NCBI GenBank assembly: GCA_964580235.1
Contig: CAZOJY010000042.1
Coordinates: forward strand, 1-25,630
Reading direction: 5' to 3'
DNA from: G020348385 sp964580235
GTDB lineage: Bacteria > Acidobacteriota > Aminicenantia > Aminicenantales > Aminicenantaceae
DNA length: 25,630 nucleotides
Shown: one piece after another, positions 15,188-23,720 of the stretch
Layout: each line of letters opens with the position of its first letter
Numbering within the stretch: the first letter of the stretch is position 1
Notes under the pieces: generated by a model
What the model was told of the DNA's origin: nothing
What the model saw: only the letters and a program-made list of their open reading frames with translations
The model's database searches: none
Program-made: the position numbers and the translations under genes

Positions 15188-16630
15188 TTATTTCGACTCG
15201 GCGCACAGCCTCCTGACGGCGGGAAGCTTTTTCATCCTTTCCAGGGTTTTTTCCTTCCCGGCCAATTCCAAAACATCAAAGATACCCGGACTCACAGGAT
15301 CCCCCATGACCAGCATCCGCAGAGCATGGATAAACAGCGCCGCCTTGACGTCTTCGTTTTCTGCCCTTTGACGAACCACCCGCTCGATTTCTGCGGCCGA
15401 AAACTTATCCATGGCCTGGAAATCTTTCTCCAATCGAGGCAGCAGGGCATCCAGCCGATCATCCATTAAATATTTCGCCACCCCTTCCGGATCATATTCT
15501 ATCTCATCGGCCAGGAATGGCCTGGCCGCCCTGGGGAATGCCTTGATCGTCCGGCTTCTTTCTTTTAAAAGGTCAATCAACTTGCCGAACCAATCCTTTT
15601 GCTCTCTTTCGAATCCATCCTGCCACATCGCCGACGCCTGCAGTTCTTTTTTGACAAAAGGAGCCAGCTCATCAGCGCTCAGGCCGGAGATCAACTGGCC
15701 GTTCAGCCACTCAAGCTTCTTCAGGTCAAAAACAGGGCTGCCTTTGCTCACTTTTTTCAGCGTAAATTTTTCGACAAGCTCTTCCACAGAATAGACCTTT
15801 TCTTCCCCTGGAGACCAGCTCATCTGAGCCAGAAAATTTAAAAAAGCGAGAGGCAAATACCCCTGATCCCTGAACGCCAACACGGATGTCACCCCATGGC
15901 GTTTGCTCAACTTTTTCTTGTCCGGGCCCAATATCAATGCCAGATGGGCAAACTTTGGGGGTTTGGCGCCAAAAGCATGATAAAGCAGTATCTGTTTCGG
16001 TGTATTGGAGATGTGATCGTCGCCCCGGATGACATGGGTAATTTGGGAGTCGATATCATCCACGACCACAGAGAGATGATATGTGGGCAGACCATCCCTC
16101 CGCAGCAGCACAAAGTCTTCTATGGTTTTGGAATCGACAGCGATGTCCCCATGGATGCAGTCGGTGTAACGAATTTCTCGATCAGGCACCCGGAACCGCA
16201 CGGCTTTTGCCTTTCCCTGGGACTCGTAACGAATGCGCTGTTTATCGGAGAGTCCCAGGCAGAAGCGGTCATATCCCCAGAAATTTCCCGATTTTCCTGT
16301 TTTATTCGTTCTCTCCTGAATTTCTTCAGGCGTGCAGTAACATGGGTAAGCCAAACCTCTTTCGATCAGCTCCTCCGCCTTTTGCCGGTAGAGGGATAAT
16401 CGCCGGGATTGAAAGATGGGATCTTCATCCCAATCCAGGCCCATCCAGCAGAGGGCTTCGATGATGGCCCCGGTCATCTCCGCCGAAGACCGCGTTCTGT
16501 CGGTGTCTTCGATGCGCAGAATGAATGTCCCATTTTGGCTGCGGGCATACAGCCAGTTAAAAAAACAGGTTCTTGCCGCTCCGATGTGGAGAAATCCTGT
16601 TGGACTTGGGGCAAATCTAACGCGAACCAT
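15188..16630 (-). CDS. gltX: Glutamyl-tRNA synthetase
   Basis: 480 residues. A class I aminoacyl-tRNA synthetase that charges tRNA-Glu in the cytoplasm. The ATP-binding HIGH motif appears as HIGA (15-18) in PSPTGFLHIGAAR and the KMSKS motif as KLSKR (240-244). ILRIEDTDRTR (38-48) contacts glutamate, and a CYC pair (97-99) with Cys124 fits the zinc-binding insert of many homologues. Whether it charges only tRNA-Glu or also tRNA-Gln cannot be decided here. The ATG has GAGG directly against it, too close for normal Shine-Dalgarno use, and a -10-like box lies seven bases upstream, so the message may be leaderless. Confidence 0.96.
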   Translation of the reverse strand: MVRVRFAPSPTGFLHIGAARTCFFNWLYARSQNGTFILRIEDTDRTRSSAEMTGAIIEALCWMGLDWDEDPIFQSRRLSLYRQKAEELIERGLAYPCYCTPEEIQERTNKTGKSGNFWGYDRFCLGLSDKQRIRYESQGKAKAVRFRVPDREIRYTDCIHGDIAVDSKTIEDFVLLRRDGLPTYHLSVVVDDIDSQITHVIRGDDHISNTPKQILLYHAFGAKPPKFAHLALILGPDKKKLSKRHGVTSVLAFRDQGYLPLAFLNFLAQMSWSPGEEKVYSVEELVEKFTLKKVSKGSPVFDLKKLEWLNGQLISGLSADELAPFVKKELQASAMWQDGFEREQKDWFGKLIDLLKERSRTIKAFPRAARPFLADEIEYDPEGVAKYLMDDRLDALLPRLEKDFQAMDKFSAAEIERVVRQRAENEDVKAALFIHALRMLVMGDPVSPGIFDVLELAGKEKTLERMKKLPAVRRLCAESK

Positions 16631-16637
16631 CCTCTAT

Positions 16638-16666
16638 AGTGTAATCAGTAAATCCAAATTAGTAAA
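16638..16666 (-). promoter_or_regulatory. Candidate sigma-70 promoter of gltX, possibly leaderless
   Basis: On the minus strand TTTACT (16666-16661), 17 bases, and TACACT (16643-16638) end seven bases before the gltX ATG at 16630. Each box matches consensus at four of six positions. As with the sulfatase promoter, transcription would begin close to the start codon. Confidence 0.4.
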
Positions 16667-16696
16667 GATTTACAGAGAGCAAAGAAAAAATGAAGA

Positions 16697-16775
16697 AATT
16701 TGTCTAATATTTTGAAAAAAGGGTTGACTCGGAAGAAAAAAATATTATAGGATTAAACTAGAATTATCATTAGAC
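16697..16775. promoter_or_regulatory. Control region between gltX and the GGDEF gene with repeated half-site
   Basis: AATTTGTCTAA at 16697-16707 is identical to one arm of the inverted repeat at 3355-3379, and TTAGAC, the start of the opposite arm, stands at 16770-16775. Between them lies a plausible promoter for the plus-strand gene: TTGACT (16724-16729), a 16-base spacer and TATAGG (16746-16751). The half-sites flank this promoter. Whether the same protein binds here and at 3355 is inference. Confidence 0.35.
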
Positions 16776-16836
16776 CGGGCTGAGGTTTGAAATTGTATTA
16801 TAGAGGGGCAAATCTTCTCATATACTCTGGATAAGT

Positions 16837-18846
16837 ATGGCAGAACAACATATCCTTATTTTAAATAAAACTCCTGGGGAAACAGATCAACTGAATAAAA
16901 TATGCGGCCAGTTGGGCTCTGTCTATACAGCCTCTAATATGGAAGAAGCCATAGCCCTTGTAGAAAAAATAGAATTTAATATCTTCGTGGTCGATGAATC
17001 ATTCGCTAAATATCCATCCCTCAAAGGATTATTCCGGGCCACAACAAGCATTGTCATTACGGGCATCGACAGGAAAAAGCTAAATGAAATAGCCAAATCA
17101 TGGCCGCTGATTTATTATGTGGACTATCACCTGATCCCTCTCGAAGAGAAAAAAAACGAGAGCTTGCTCCGAGTGCTCATCACGGCAGCCGAACACTCTT
17201 TTCTGAAAATCGAAGTGGAAAACCTGAAGAAGAACAAGGCAGGAAGTGAAATCAGAATAAAGGAGGCCTATTTAGAGATAAAAAAAATCAAAAATTACAT
17301 CGGTGACAAACTCCTCCAGGAGGCCAGAAAACGTGTGACTCTGGAAGCCAAATATCGCGGCGTAAAAAAAGAAAAACAGAAAATCGAGAATACTCTCAAA
17401 AAGCTGTACATTGCGAATGACATAACAAGTCTTTTAGATATTGTTCACGACATTAAAGATATCGTGAAAGGCGAAGGAATTTCGTTCTATATCTTAGATG
17501 AAAATGAAACGTTGGGAAAATACCTCAAACCCTTGGTCTGGAACGATACTATTCTCTCGCTCCCGGATTCTGCCCGGCACTTTGTCCTTCTTGATTCTGA
17601 TGATATTGCTGCCTATACTACCCGTCATGGCCAAACCATTAACTTAACTGAAATACACAACGATAAAAGACTCTCCCCAAGATATCTGCAAGAATTGCCT
17701 TACGACCTGAAAAACATTCTTTGTGTTCCGATTATGCACGACCTGGAAGCGATAGGAGTTCTGGAGGTCTATAATAAAATCGATCAAGCCGATTCAAAGA
17801 AATCAGGCTTTACAGCAGAGGATCAAAAAAATATGCTCAGATTCTGTGAGCATATTTCCATAGCTATCACAAAGCTTAATCTTATCCAGTACGATGCCCT
17901 AACAGGCCTGCTCCGTCCTGATCCATTTTTCGAAAAGGTCGTTCAGAAGCTCATATTAGGGAGGAAAAGACATCAAGAAGGGCCCTCTTTCGCCATGGTA
18001 ATGGGAGATGTAGATTGGTTTAAAAACTACAATGACCGCCACGGACACGAGGCAGGAAACAAACTTTTGCGTGAGTTAGCCAATGTCCTCAAGTCTTCCA
18101 CAAGAGAAGAAGATCTTCTCTGCCGGTATGGCGGAGAGGAATTTCTTTTTTTCCTTTCAGGGATTACGAGCGAAGAGGAAGCCATGGGATTCACCGAAAG
18201 AATCCGAAAAAACATCGAGTCTCACCGTTTCGAAAATCAGGAATTCCAACCGAATAACAACTTGACAATGAGCTTTGGACTGACATTCTTTTCTAGAAAC
18301 AGAATTAAATCTTGGGATGTAATAAGCAAAGTCAACCTAAAAAAGCTCGCTAACGAAGCTGATATGGGACTGGCAGAAGCAAAGGGTAAAAAGAGAACCC
18401 CCTCGGGAGTACGAGATTTCCGGAAAAATAAAGTCTGCATGTACAATAGAGATCGATTGAAGGAATTTCAGGAGCCCTCAGCCTCAGGAAAACAAATGGA
18501 CGGATTTGAAAGAAGAAGAAACAAAAGATTCTATACTTCAACCGTTCTCGTTTTCAAGAGGAAAGATTTTTATAAAGTGACAAAAACAATAAACCTGAGT
18601 CTTGGGGGAGCAAAAATCCCAACAGATTCATTGCTCGATACTCATCAGGCATTTGATCTAATCCTGGTTCTTGGAAAGAATGCCTGCCAAGTCAAGGGAG
18701 AAGTCGTGTATTCAATGATGGCCGGAGACAATTATTCCCATTGCTTTTCCGGGATAAAGTTTCTCGATATGCAGGCCAAAGAAAGGAAAATCCTGGAAGG
18801 CTATTTCTCTTCTTTGAATCCGAGAGAAGGTTATCTCCCCCACTGA
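16837..18846 (+). CDS. Diguanylate cyclase with receiver-like, GAF, GGDEF and PilZ domains
   Basis: 669 residues, no membrane segment, so cytoplasmic. Residues 1-120 resemble a response-regulator receiver (HILILN, VVDESF with Asp53) but lack the usual acidic pair after the first strand, so phosphorylation is doubtful. A coiled coil (120-190) leads to a GAF domain (about 190-350). The GGDEF domain (351-520) has metal ligand Asp391 in MGDVDWFKNYND and the active motif GGEEF (432-436). RxxD at 423-426, five residues before it, is a textbook inhibitory c-di-GMP site. The C-terminal PilZ domain has RRNKR (560-564) and NLSLGG (586-591), so the protein should both make and bind c-di-GMP. The ATG lacks a strong ribosome site. 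Confidence 0.92.
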   Translation: MAEQHILILNKTPGETDQLNKICGQLGSVYTASNMEEAIALVEKIEFNIFVVDESFAKYPSLKGLFRATTSIVITGIDRKKLNEIAKSWPLIYYVDYHLIPLEEKKNESLLRVLITAAEHSFLKIEVENLKKNKAGSEIRIKEAYLEIKKIKNYIGDKLLQEARKRVTLEAKYRGVKKEKQKIENTLKKLYIANDITSLLDIVHDIKDIVKGEGISFYILDENETLGKYLKPLVWNDTILSLPDSARHFVLLDSDDIAAYTTRHGQTINLTEIHNDKRLSPRYLQELPYDLKNILCVPIMHDLEAIGVLEVYNKIDQADSKKSGFTAEDQKNMLRFCEHISIAITKLNLIQYDALTGLLRPDPFFEKVVQKLILGRKRHQEGPSFAMVMGDVDWFKNYNDRHGHEAGNKLLRELANVLKSSTREEDLLCRYGGEEFLFFLSGITSEEEAMGFTERIRKNIESHRFENQEFQPNNNLTMSFGLTFFSRNRIKSWDVISKVNLKKLANEADMGLAEAKGKKRTPSGVRDFRKNKVCMYNRDRLKEFQEPSASGKQMDGFERRRNKRFYTSTVLVFKRKDFYKVTKTINLSLGGAKIPTDSLLDTHQAFDLILVLGKNACQVKGEVVYSMMAGDNYSHCFSGIKFLDMQAKERKILEGYFSSLNPREGYLPH

Positions 18847-18856
18847 TTCCCACTTT

Positions 18857-20101
18857 TTAGGAGATTTCGAGTTCCTTCATGATTGACTGCAGATAGTCTG
18901 CAGGTGGTGTTATCTTGGTGTAAAAAGAATCCTTGAGCTCCTTGCTAAAATTATCAAAAGCGGCAAAATCATCTTGGTTGCTCCAGTTCTGCATGCTCAC
19001 TTTTTCCAGCACGCCTTTCAGGACGTCCAGATTCAAAATCTCAGATGTGAATTCCGGGAGCGCACAATTATCTTTTTCACACATCCGGATGCTTCGCAGC
19101 ATGACTTTCCGAAGGGATTCCTGATGTTTAATGATTTCCTGCTTGATAAAAAATTGGTCCTTCGGAGATTCGGTCTGGGACAGCTTTAGGAAAAGCTTTT
19201 TTGCTTCCTCAAAGCGGTTGTTCAGGGTGGACACTAGATATTCGCCATCGAGAATGATCCTGTCTTTGTTTTCGAAATAACTCACATCGGCGTCGTTTTC
19301 GTTGTTGCTTCCCTTCCGGTACTGTTCGAGTTTTTCAAACGAAGCTTGAAATGAGATTTCGTCTGCGGGAGCCTCCTCTTTTTCTTCGGGTTCGGCCTCA
19401 ACTTCTTCGGCCGGCTGCAGCCCTTCAAGCTCAACAGCAGGAGCGGCTTTTTTCTCTTCCTTTTTCTCTTCTTCTGGCTGCACTTCTGCTTCAGGTGCTT
19501 CGCCCTCTTCCGGCTGCGCTTCTGCTTGCTGCACCTCCGAAACGAGTTCCTCGACCTCTCCGTTTGAGTTCAGCAATTCCTTGATCTTTTTGAGCTTGGC
19601 AAGTTCGTACTCTAGATTTATCTCTGTCTCATCCCGTTCCTCACCTTCAGGAACTTCGGCAACGATTCCGAATTTCTCTTCCAGTTCTTTCTTCAGAGCC
19701 GATACTTTCTCCCCAGTCTCGTTCTGAAGCTCTTCCAGTTTCTGGCTCAAATCACTGACTTTTCTGAGTTCTTCCAAGGTACTGCCTGTTAGAGTCTCAA
19801 TTTCAGTCTGGTATCCGATGGCCTTATCAAGATGCTCTTTAATCTTCTTTTTCAGGTCTTTTTTGTTGGAATCAAATTCATCGAGCAGATTTCTAAAATC
19901 AGACAAAGACTGCTTTTCTTCCACCACCTCTTTGTCGAGCTCCTCCATCCTTTTACGGGCTTCTTCCTTTTCTCGCCTGATTCTTTCTTCCAGCTCCTTT
20001 TCTAGATCTTCCTTTTTCTTGGCAAGGGCCTGTTCCAGTTGTTCTTGGATTTCGTCGACGACGGATGAAGGACCTTTCGGGGTATTGTCTTTTTTAGCCA
20101 T
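18857..20101 (-). CDS. Acidic coiled-coil protein of unknown function
   Basis: 414 residues from MAKKDNTPKG, chosen because GGAGAG lies just before that ATG; the frame is open 11 codons further up. No signal peptide or membrane segment. Residues 15-145 are a long charged coiled coil. Residues 190-250 are a low-complexity Glu/Ala/Pro linker with loose repeats (AEAQPEEGEAPEAEVQPEE). A helical C-terminal domain (250-414) follows, with two cysteines in MCEKDNCALPE. I recognise no family. It lies between a diguanylate cyclase (tail to tail, 10 bases apart) and a divergently transcribed HD-GYP protein. It has its own strong promoter, which suggests abundance and a structural or scaffolding role; a tie to c-di-GMP is only positional. 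Confidence 0.8.
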   Translation of the reverse strand: MAKKDNTPKGPSSVVDEIQEQLEQALAKKKEDLEKELEERIRREKEEARKRMEELDKEVVEEKQSLSDFRNLLDEFDSNKKDLKKKIKEHLDKAIGYQTEIETLTGSTLEELRKVSDLSQKLEELQNETGEKVSALKKELEEKFGIVAEVPEGEERDETEINLEYELAKLKKIKELLNSNGEVEELVSEVQQAEAQPEEGEAPEAEVQPEEEKKEEKKAAPAVELEGLQPAEEVEAEPEEKEEAPADEISFQASFEKLEQYRKGSNNENDADVSYFENKDRIILDGEYLVSTLNNRFEEAKKLFLKLSQTESPKDQFFIKQEIIKHQESLRKVMLRSIRMCEKDNCALPEFTSEILNLDVLKGVLEKVSMQNWSNQDDFAAFDNFSKELKDSFYTKITPPADYLQSIMKELEIS

Positions 20102-20129
20102 TTTTTCTCTCCTTGGCTTGCCGAATATT

Positions 20130-20159
20130 ATCATACTCCCAGCCTCTGAAAACTGTCAA
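20130..20159 (-). promoter_or_regulatory. Sigma-70 promoter of the coiled-coil gene
   Basis: On the minus strand TTGACA (20159-20154), an 18-base spacer and TATGAT (20135-20130) stand about 29 bases before the ATG at 20101. The -35 box is perfect and the -10 box differs by one base. In the rest of the divergent region (20160-20398) I see no convincing plus-strand promoter. Confidence 0.7.
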
Positions 20160-20398
20160 GGTGAGGCATTCTTGATTTTTTTCATTCATATCATCGGGTT
20201 TATGATGTCAGAGACATAATATCAGTTCAATCGCCTTTTGAGACGATTCAAAGGGGGAATTTTCTCATTATTTTCTCACCCATAGAGGTGATATTGAAAA
20301 CAAAGAAATTTCTTGAAAGGAGCATACAAAAAGAGTATAAAAAAGCTGAGAAAAAGTTTAGAAATGGAATTTATTTTGGCCAAGGAAGGAGGAAGCAA

Positions 20399-21490
20399 AT
20401 GACGGGGCAGGAAAAGATCTTCCTACTCGGGGAGAATATCAAACACAGAGTAAACCTGAAGCGCTTCCTTTTGGGGCAGGCTCTGAATATATCGGATGCA
20501 AAAACTCTGACCGAAACGGCAAACCAGTTACTCAAGGCGCATGACTTTTCTGTTGCTGTTTTTGCATTTTTTCCGCTGGAGCTTTCGAAAATCAACTTTT
20601 TGCGTGATATCAGAGCGGCTAATCCGCGATTGGGAATCATCCTGCTGATGAACACGGAAAACCCCAAGCTGGCCATTGCCCTTCTCAAACAGGGCATCGT
20701 GGATCAAATTTCCAGTCAGGATAATTTGTCGGCCGTTTTTTCTGCCATCATCAACGAATTCCGAAAGAGGAAGATTCTCAGCAATAACGCAGCCTACTCA
20801 AAAAGATTGAACAACCTGAAATCAGAGCAGAAGAAAAATCTAAAACGGGCTATGGATCTGGAAGAAATATACGATTCGACGCTCGAAAACCTTATGACCG
20901 CTCTCGACTTGAGAGACGTGGAGACATTCGGGCACTCCCGGACGGTTGCCAAATACAGCCAGATGCTTGCCAGAATTCTTGACATAAAGGAAAAAGCGAC
21001 ACTGGATAACATCCGGAAGGGCGCACTGCTCCATGATGTGGGAAAAATCGCAATTCCCGATTCCATCCTAAAAAAGCCGGGTTCGCTAGATCAAAATGAG
21101 TGGGAAAAAATCAAACTCCACCCGACTCTCGGTTACGGGCTGGTAAAGGAGATTAAACTGTTGGAAGAAGTGGGAAATATCATTCTGTGCCATCACGAAC
21201 GGTATGACGGCTCCGGTTATCCCAACGGATTAAAAAACAAGGAGATTCCGCTTGAAGCGCGAATATTTGCCCTGGCCGATGCCCTGGATGCGATCACATC
21301 CTTCCGGCCCTACAGAAAACAGAGAGATTTTAAAACCGCCAGAAAGGAAATCGAAACATATGCCGGGTTGCAGTTCGATCCGCACGTCGTAGAGGCTTTT
21401 TGTTCTTTGGACCTCGATACGTGGGAAAAGATCCGCTTCGAAACCACCCATCTTCTGCCCTCTTTCGACGCCTACCGCAAACTCACCTAA
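20399..21490 (+). CDS. HD-GYP domain protein, probable c-di-GMP phosphodiesterase
   Basis: 363 residues from the ATG at 20399, which is preceded by a perfect AGGAGG; the frame is open back to a GTG at 20288 with no comparable signal. Residues 1-125 look like a receiver-type fold (IFLLGE, FSVAVFAFFP, LGIILLMN), but the usual phospho-acceptor aspartate is not evident. A helical linker leads to the HD-GYP domain (about 160-355) with HDVGKIAIPD (212-221) and HHERYDGSGYP (265-275), matching the metal-binding and GYP motifs of active enzymes that hydrolyse c-di-GMP. Its last four bases overlap the end of convergent prmC (CTAA, 21487-21490). With the cyclase at 16837 it could form an opposing pair. 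Confidence 0.92.
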   Translation: MTGQEKIFLLGENIKHRVNLKRFLLGQALNISDAKTLTETANQLLKAHDFSVAVFAFFPLELSKINFLRDIRAANPRLGIILLMNTENPKLAIALLKQGIVDQISSQDNLSAVFSAIINEFRKRKILSNNAAYSKRLNNLKSEQKKNLKRAMDLEEIYDSTLENLMTALDLRDVETFGHSRTVAKYSQMLARILDIKEKATLDNIRKGALLHDVGKIAIPDSILKKPGSLDQNEWEKIKLHPTLGYGLVKEIKLLEEVGNIILCHHERYDGSGYPNGLKNKEIPLEARIFALADALDAITSFRPYRKQRDFKTARKEIETYAGLQFDPHVVEAFCSLDLDTWEKIRFETTHLLPSFDAYRKLT

Positions 21491-22332
21491 GATTTTTGGG
21501 CCGTGACGGTGCGGGGGACGCCGCTCAGATCTTTGAAACAATCGATTCCCTTCCACCCCTTCCCAAAAAAGTCCAAAACGTCATCCTGCTGCCCGAAACC
21601 GATTTCCAAACAGAGATGTCCTCCCTGTTTCAAAAATTCCGGTGCGCCGGAGACCAGTTTCTCGATCATTTCCAATCCGGTGTCTCCTGAGACAAGCGCC
21701 TTTTTAGGCTCATGGAGCCGGATGTCGTCCTGGAGGGTATTCCATTGTTTCTCTGACACATAGGGAGGATTCGAGACAATAAAATCACATTTTCCCTCCA
21801 AATGCCGCCTGCGCAAAGGGGAAAATAGATTCCCTTCAAGAAAAACAATATTTGAAATTTTTTGGATGGATGAATTCAACCGTGCTGCCTTCAGGGCTTT
21901 TGAGGAAATATCTGTTGCCAGGATTAGGGCTTCCGGGAGTTCCCTGCCCAGAGACACCGCGACATTTCCCGCACCTGTCCCGATGTCGACGATGATCTCT
22001 TTTGTCCCGGCTGAAAGTTCTGTGACCTTCTCGACAAGAAATTCTGTTTCGGGCCTCGGAATCAACACGCCGGGAAAAACTTTAAAGACAATGCCCCAGA
22101 ACTCTTTCTCCCCGGTAACATAGGCCAGAGGAATTCCTTTTTGCCTTTTTGACACAAGGTCGTAGAATTTTTGCAGCCCTGGTTTTGAAACAGTCCGGTT
22201 TGGGTGGGAGTAAAAAAATTCCTCTGAAATGGCAAGGCTTTTGAGGATCAATACCTTCGATTCGACGGCCGCATCGGGAAAATCCTTCAGGAGGGACTTG
22301 CCTGTGATGTAAAGCTCCTGAACTGAACTCAC
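21487..22332 (-). CDS. prmC: Release-factor glutamine N5-methyltransferase
   Basis: 281 residues. It methylates the glutamine of the GGQ motif of release factors, using S-adenosylmethionine. Landmarks: IPRPETEFLV (91-100), SAM-binding VDIGTGAGN (115-123) and the catalytic NPPY (188-191) that holds the target amide. The start is GTG. It lies 14 bases after prfA, which encodes its substrate, the common arrangement. The stop overlaps that of the convergent HD-GYP gene, leaving no room for a terminator. Confidence 0.95.
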   Translation of the reverse strand: MSSVQELYITGKSLLKDFPDAAVESKVLILKSLAISEEFFYSHPNRTVSKPGLQKFYDLVSKRQKGIPLAYVTGEKEFWGIVFKVFPGVLIPRPETEFLVEKVTELSAGTKEIIVDIGTGAGNVAVSLGRELPEALILATDISSKALKAARLNSSIQKISNIVFLEGNLFSPLRRRHLEGKCDFIVSNPPYVSEKQWNTLQDDIRLHEPKKALVSGDTGLEMIEKLVSGAPEFLKQGGHLCLEIGFGQQDDVLDFFGKGWKGIDCFKDLSGVPRTVTAQKS

Positions 22333-22346
22333 CGGCCGCTCTCAGA

Positions 22347-23426
22347 TCATGAAGATCCCAGCCGGTCTCCCATATTCCGGGCCTGGTAGTGGACAATCAA
22401 CGCCTCGACGAACTCTTCCAGGTCCCCATCAAGAACTCTTTCGAGTTTGTGCAGGGATAAATTCAACCGGTGGTCGGTCACACGGGATTGAGGGAAGTTA
22501 TATGTCCGGATCTTTTCGCTTCTTTCCCCTGTTCCGACCTGCATTTTTCTATCCTGTGCGATTTTTGCATCGTGCTCCTTTTGCACTTTGTTCATCACCC
22601 GGGACCGGAGTATTTTAAGGGCCTTATCCTTGTTGCGGTGCTGGGATTTTTCATCCTGACAGGACACAACCAATCCGGAAGGCTTGTGTGTGATCCGTAT
22701 GGCCGAGTAATTGCGGTTGACACTTTGACCGCCCGGACCCGAGGCCCCAAAAGCCTCGATTTTCAGATCCTTGGGGTCAATCTGGACGTCCACTTCGTCA
22801 GCCTCAGGAAGCACGGCAACCGTGACCGTCGAGGTGTGAATCCGGCCGCTGGCCTCCGTTTGGGGCACCCGCTGCACACGGTGCACACCGCTTTCGAATT
22901 TGAGCATCGAGTAGACTTTGTCCCCCCGGATGTTAAAGATGATCTCTTTGAACCCCCCGATCGGGGAGATGCTGGTGTTTAAAACATCGGTTTTCCAGCC
23001 CTTGTTTTCGGCGTAACGCGCGTACATCCGGAAGAGATCCTGGGCAAAAAGAGAGGCTTCGTCCCCTCCCGCTCCGGCTCGAATCTCCATGATGACATCC
23101 TTCTCATCATGGGGATCCTTGGGCAGGAGCAAAATCTGGAGTTCCTCCCGGAGGATTTTTTTTTGCTCTTCGAGTTCTTTGAGTTCCTCCTCGGCCAGTT
23201 CCTTCAGTTCCGTATCCGCACCAGAATCGGACAGGATTCCTTCAGAATCTTCGATATGCTTGAGGACTTTTTTATACACTTCGTATTTTTTGACGACAGG
23301 CTCCAGCTCTGCCCGATGTTTGGCAATTTTTCGGATTTTTTGGGGATTGGAAACTAAGGCGGGATCAGATAAAGATTGGGTCAGTTCGCGGAACTTCTCC
23401 TCTATATTTTTCAGCTCTTGAAACAT
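22347..23426 (-). CDS. prfA: Peptide chain release factor 1
   Basis: 359 residues, normal length. It recognises UAA and UAG in the ribosomal A site and triggers peptide release. The catalytic GGQ motif is at 232-234 (GASGPGGQSVN). The stop-codon-reading PxT tripeptide is PQT at 188-190 in RVQRVPQTEASGRIHTS, which marks RF1 rather than RF2. Residues 111-123 (VIMEIRAGAGGDE) are also typical. The ATG lies five bases after rpmE with only a weak ribosome site, so translational coupling is likely. The next gene, prmC, would methylate Gln234. Confidence 0.97.
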   Translation of the reverse strand: MFQELKNIEEKFRELTQSLSDPALVSNPQKIRKIAKHRAELEPVVKKYEVYKKVLKHIEDSEGILSDSGADTELKELAEEELKELEEQKKILREELQILLLPKDPHDEKDVIMEIRAGAGGDEASLFAQDLFRMYARYAENKGWKTDVLNTSISPIGGFKEIIFNIRGDKVYSMLKFESGVHRVQRVPQTEASGRIHTSTVTVAVLPEADEVDVQIDPKDLKIEAFGASGPGGQSVNRNYSAIRITHKPSGLVVSCQDEKSQHRNKDKALKILRSRVMNKVQKEHDAKIAQDRKMQVGTGERSEKIRTYNFPQSRVTDHRLNLSLHKLERVLDGDLEEFVEALIVHYQARNMGDRLGSS

Positions 23427-23431
23427 CTCGT

Positions 23432-23638
23432 TTATTTTTTAAAATCCGCATATTTTTTCCTGAATTTTTCCACACGGCCGGCGCTGTCGATGAACTTCTG
23501 TTTTCCGGTGAAAAAAGGATGGCACTGCGAGCAAATTTCCACCCGTATTTCTTTTTTCGTTGATTTTGTTTTGAACGTATTCCCGCAGGCACATATCACC
23601 GTGCATTCCCCGTAATCGGGATGAATATCATTCTTCAT
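23432..23638 (-). CDS. rpmE: Ribosomal protein L31, zinc-binding type
   Basis: 68 residues beginning MKNDIHPDYGECTVIC. Part of the large ribosomal subunit. Four cysteines (CAC near residues 16-18 and CSQC near 37-40) form the zinc site of the C+ type of L31, followed by HPFFTGKQKFID. GAGGAGG stands before the ATG. It heads the rpmE-prfA-prmC string and is separated from the upstream VanZ-like gene by 82 bases. Confidence 0.96.
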   Translation of the reverse strand: MKNDIHPDYGECTVICACGNTFKTKSTKKEIRVEICSQCHPFFTGKQKFIDSAGRVEKFRKKYADFKK

Positions 23639-23720
23639 CTCAATGCCTCCTCAATCGGACATCAATTATAGCAAATAATATCCTCACGGGCAACACATCG
23701 AATCACACATCCATCACACA

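Noticed and set aside
14687..15469. Open frame of 260 codons on the plus strand
   Set aside because: It lies opposite hutU and gltX, both clear enzymes; composition is that of a shadow frame.
22857..22865. PQT instead of the E. coli PAT tripeptide in release factor 1
   Set aside because: The middle residue of the PxT motif varies among RF1 proteins; Pro and Thr are kept, so no change in codon reading is implied.
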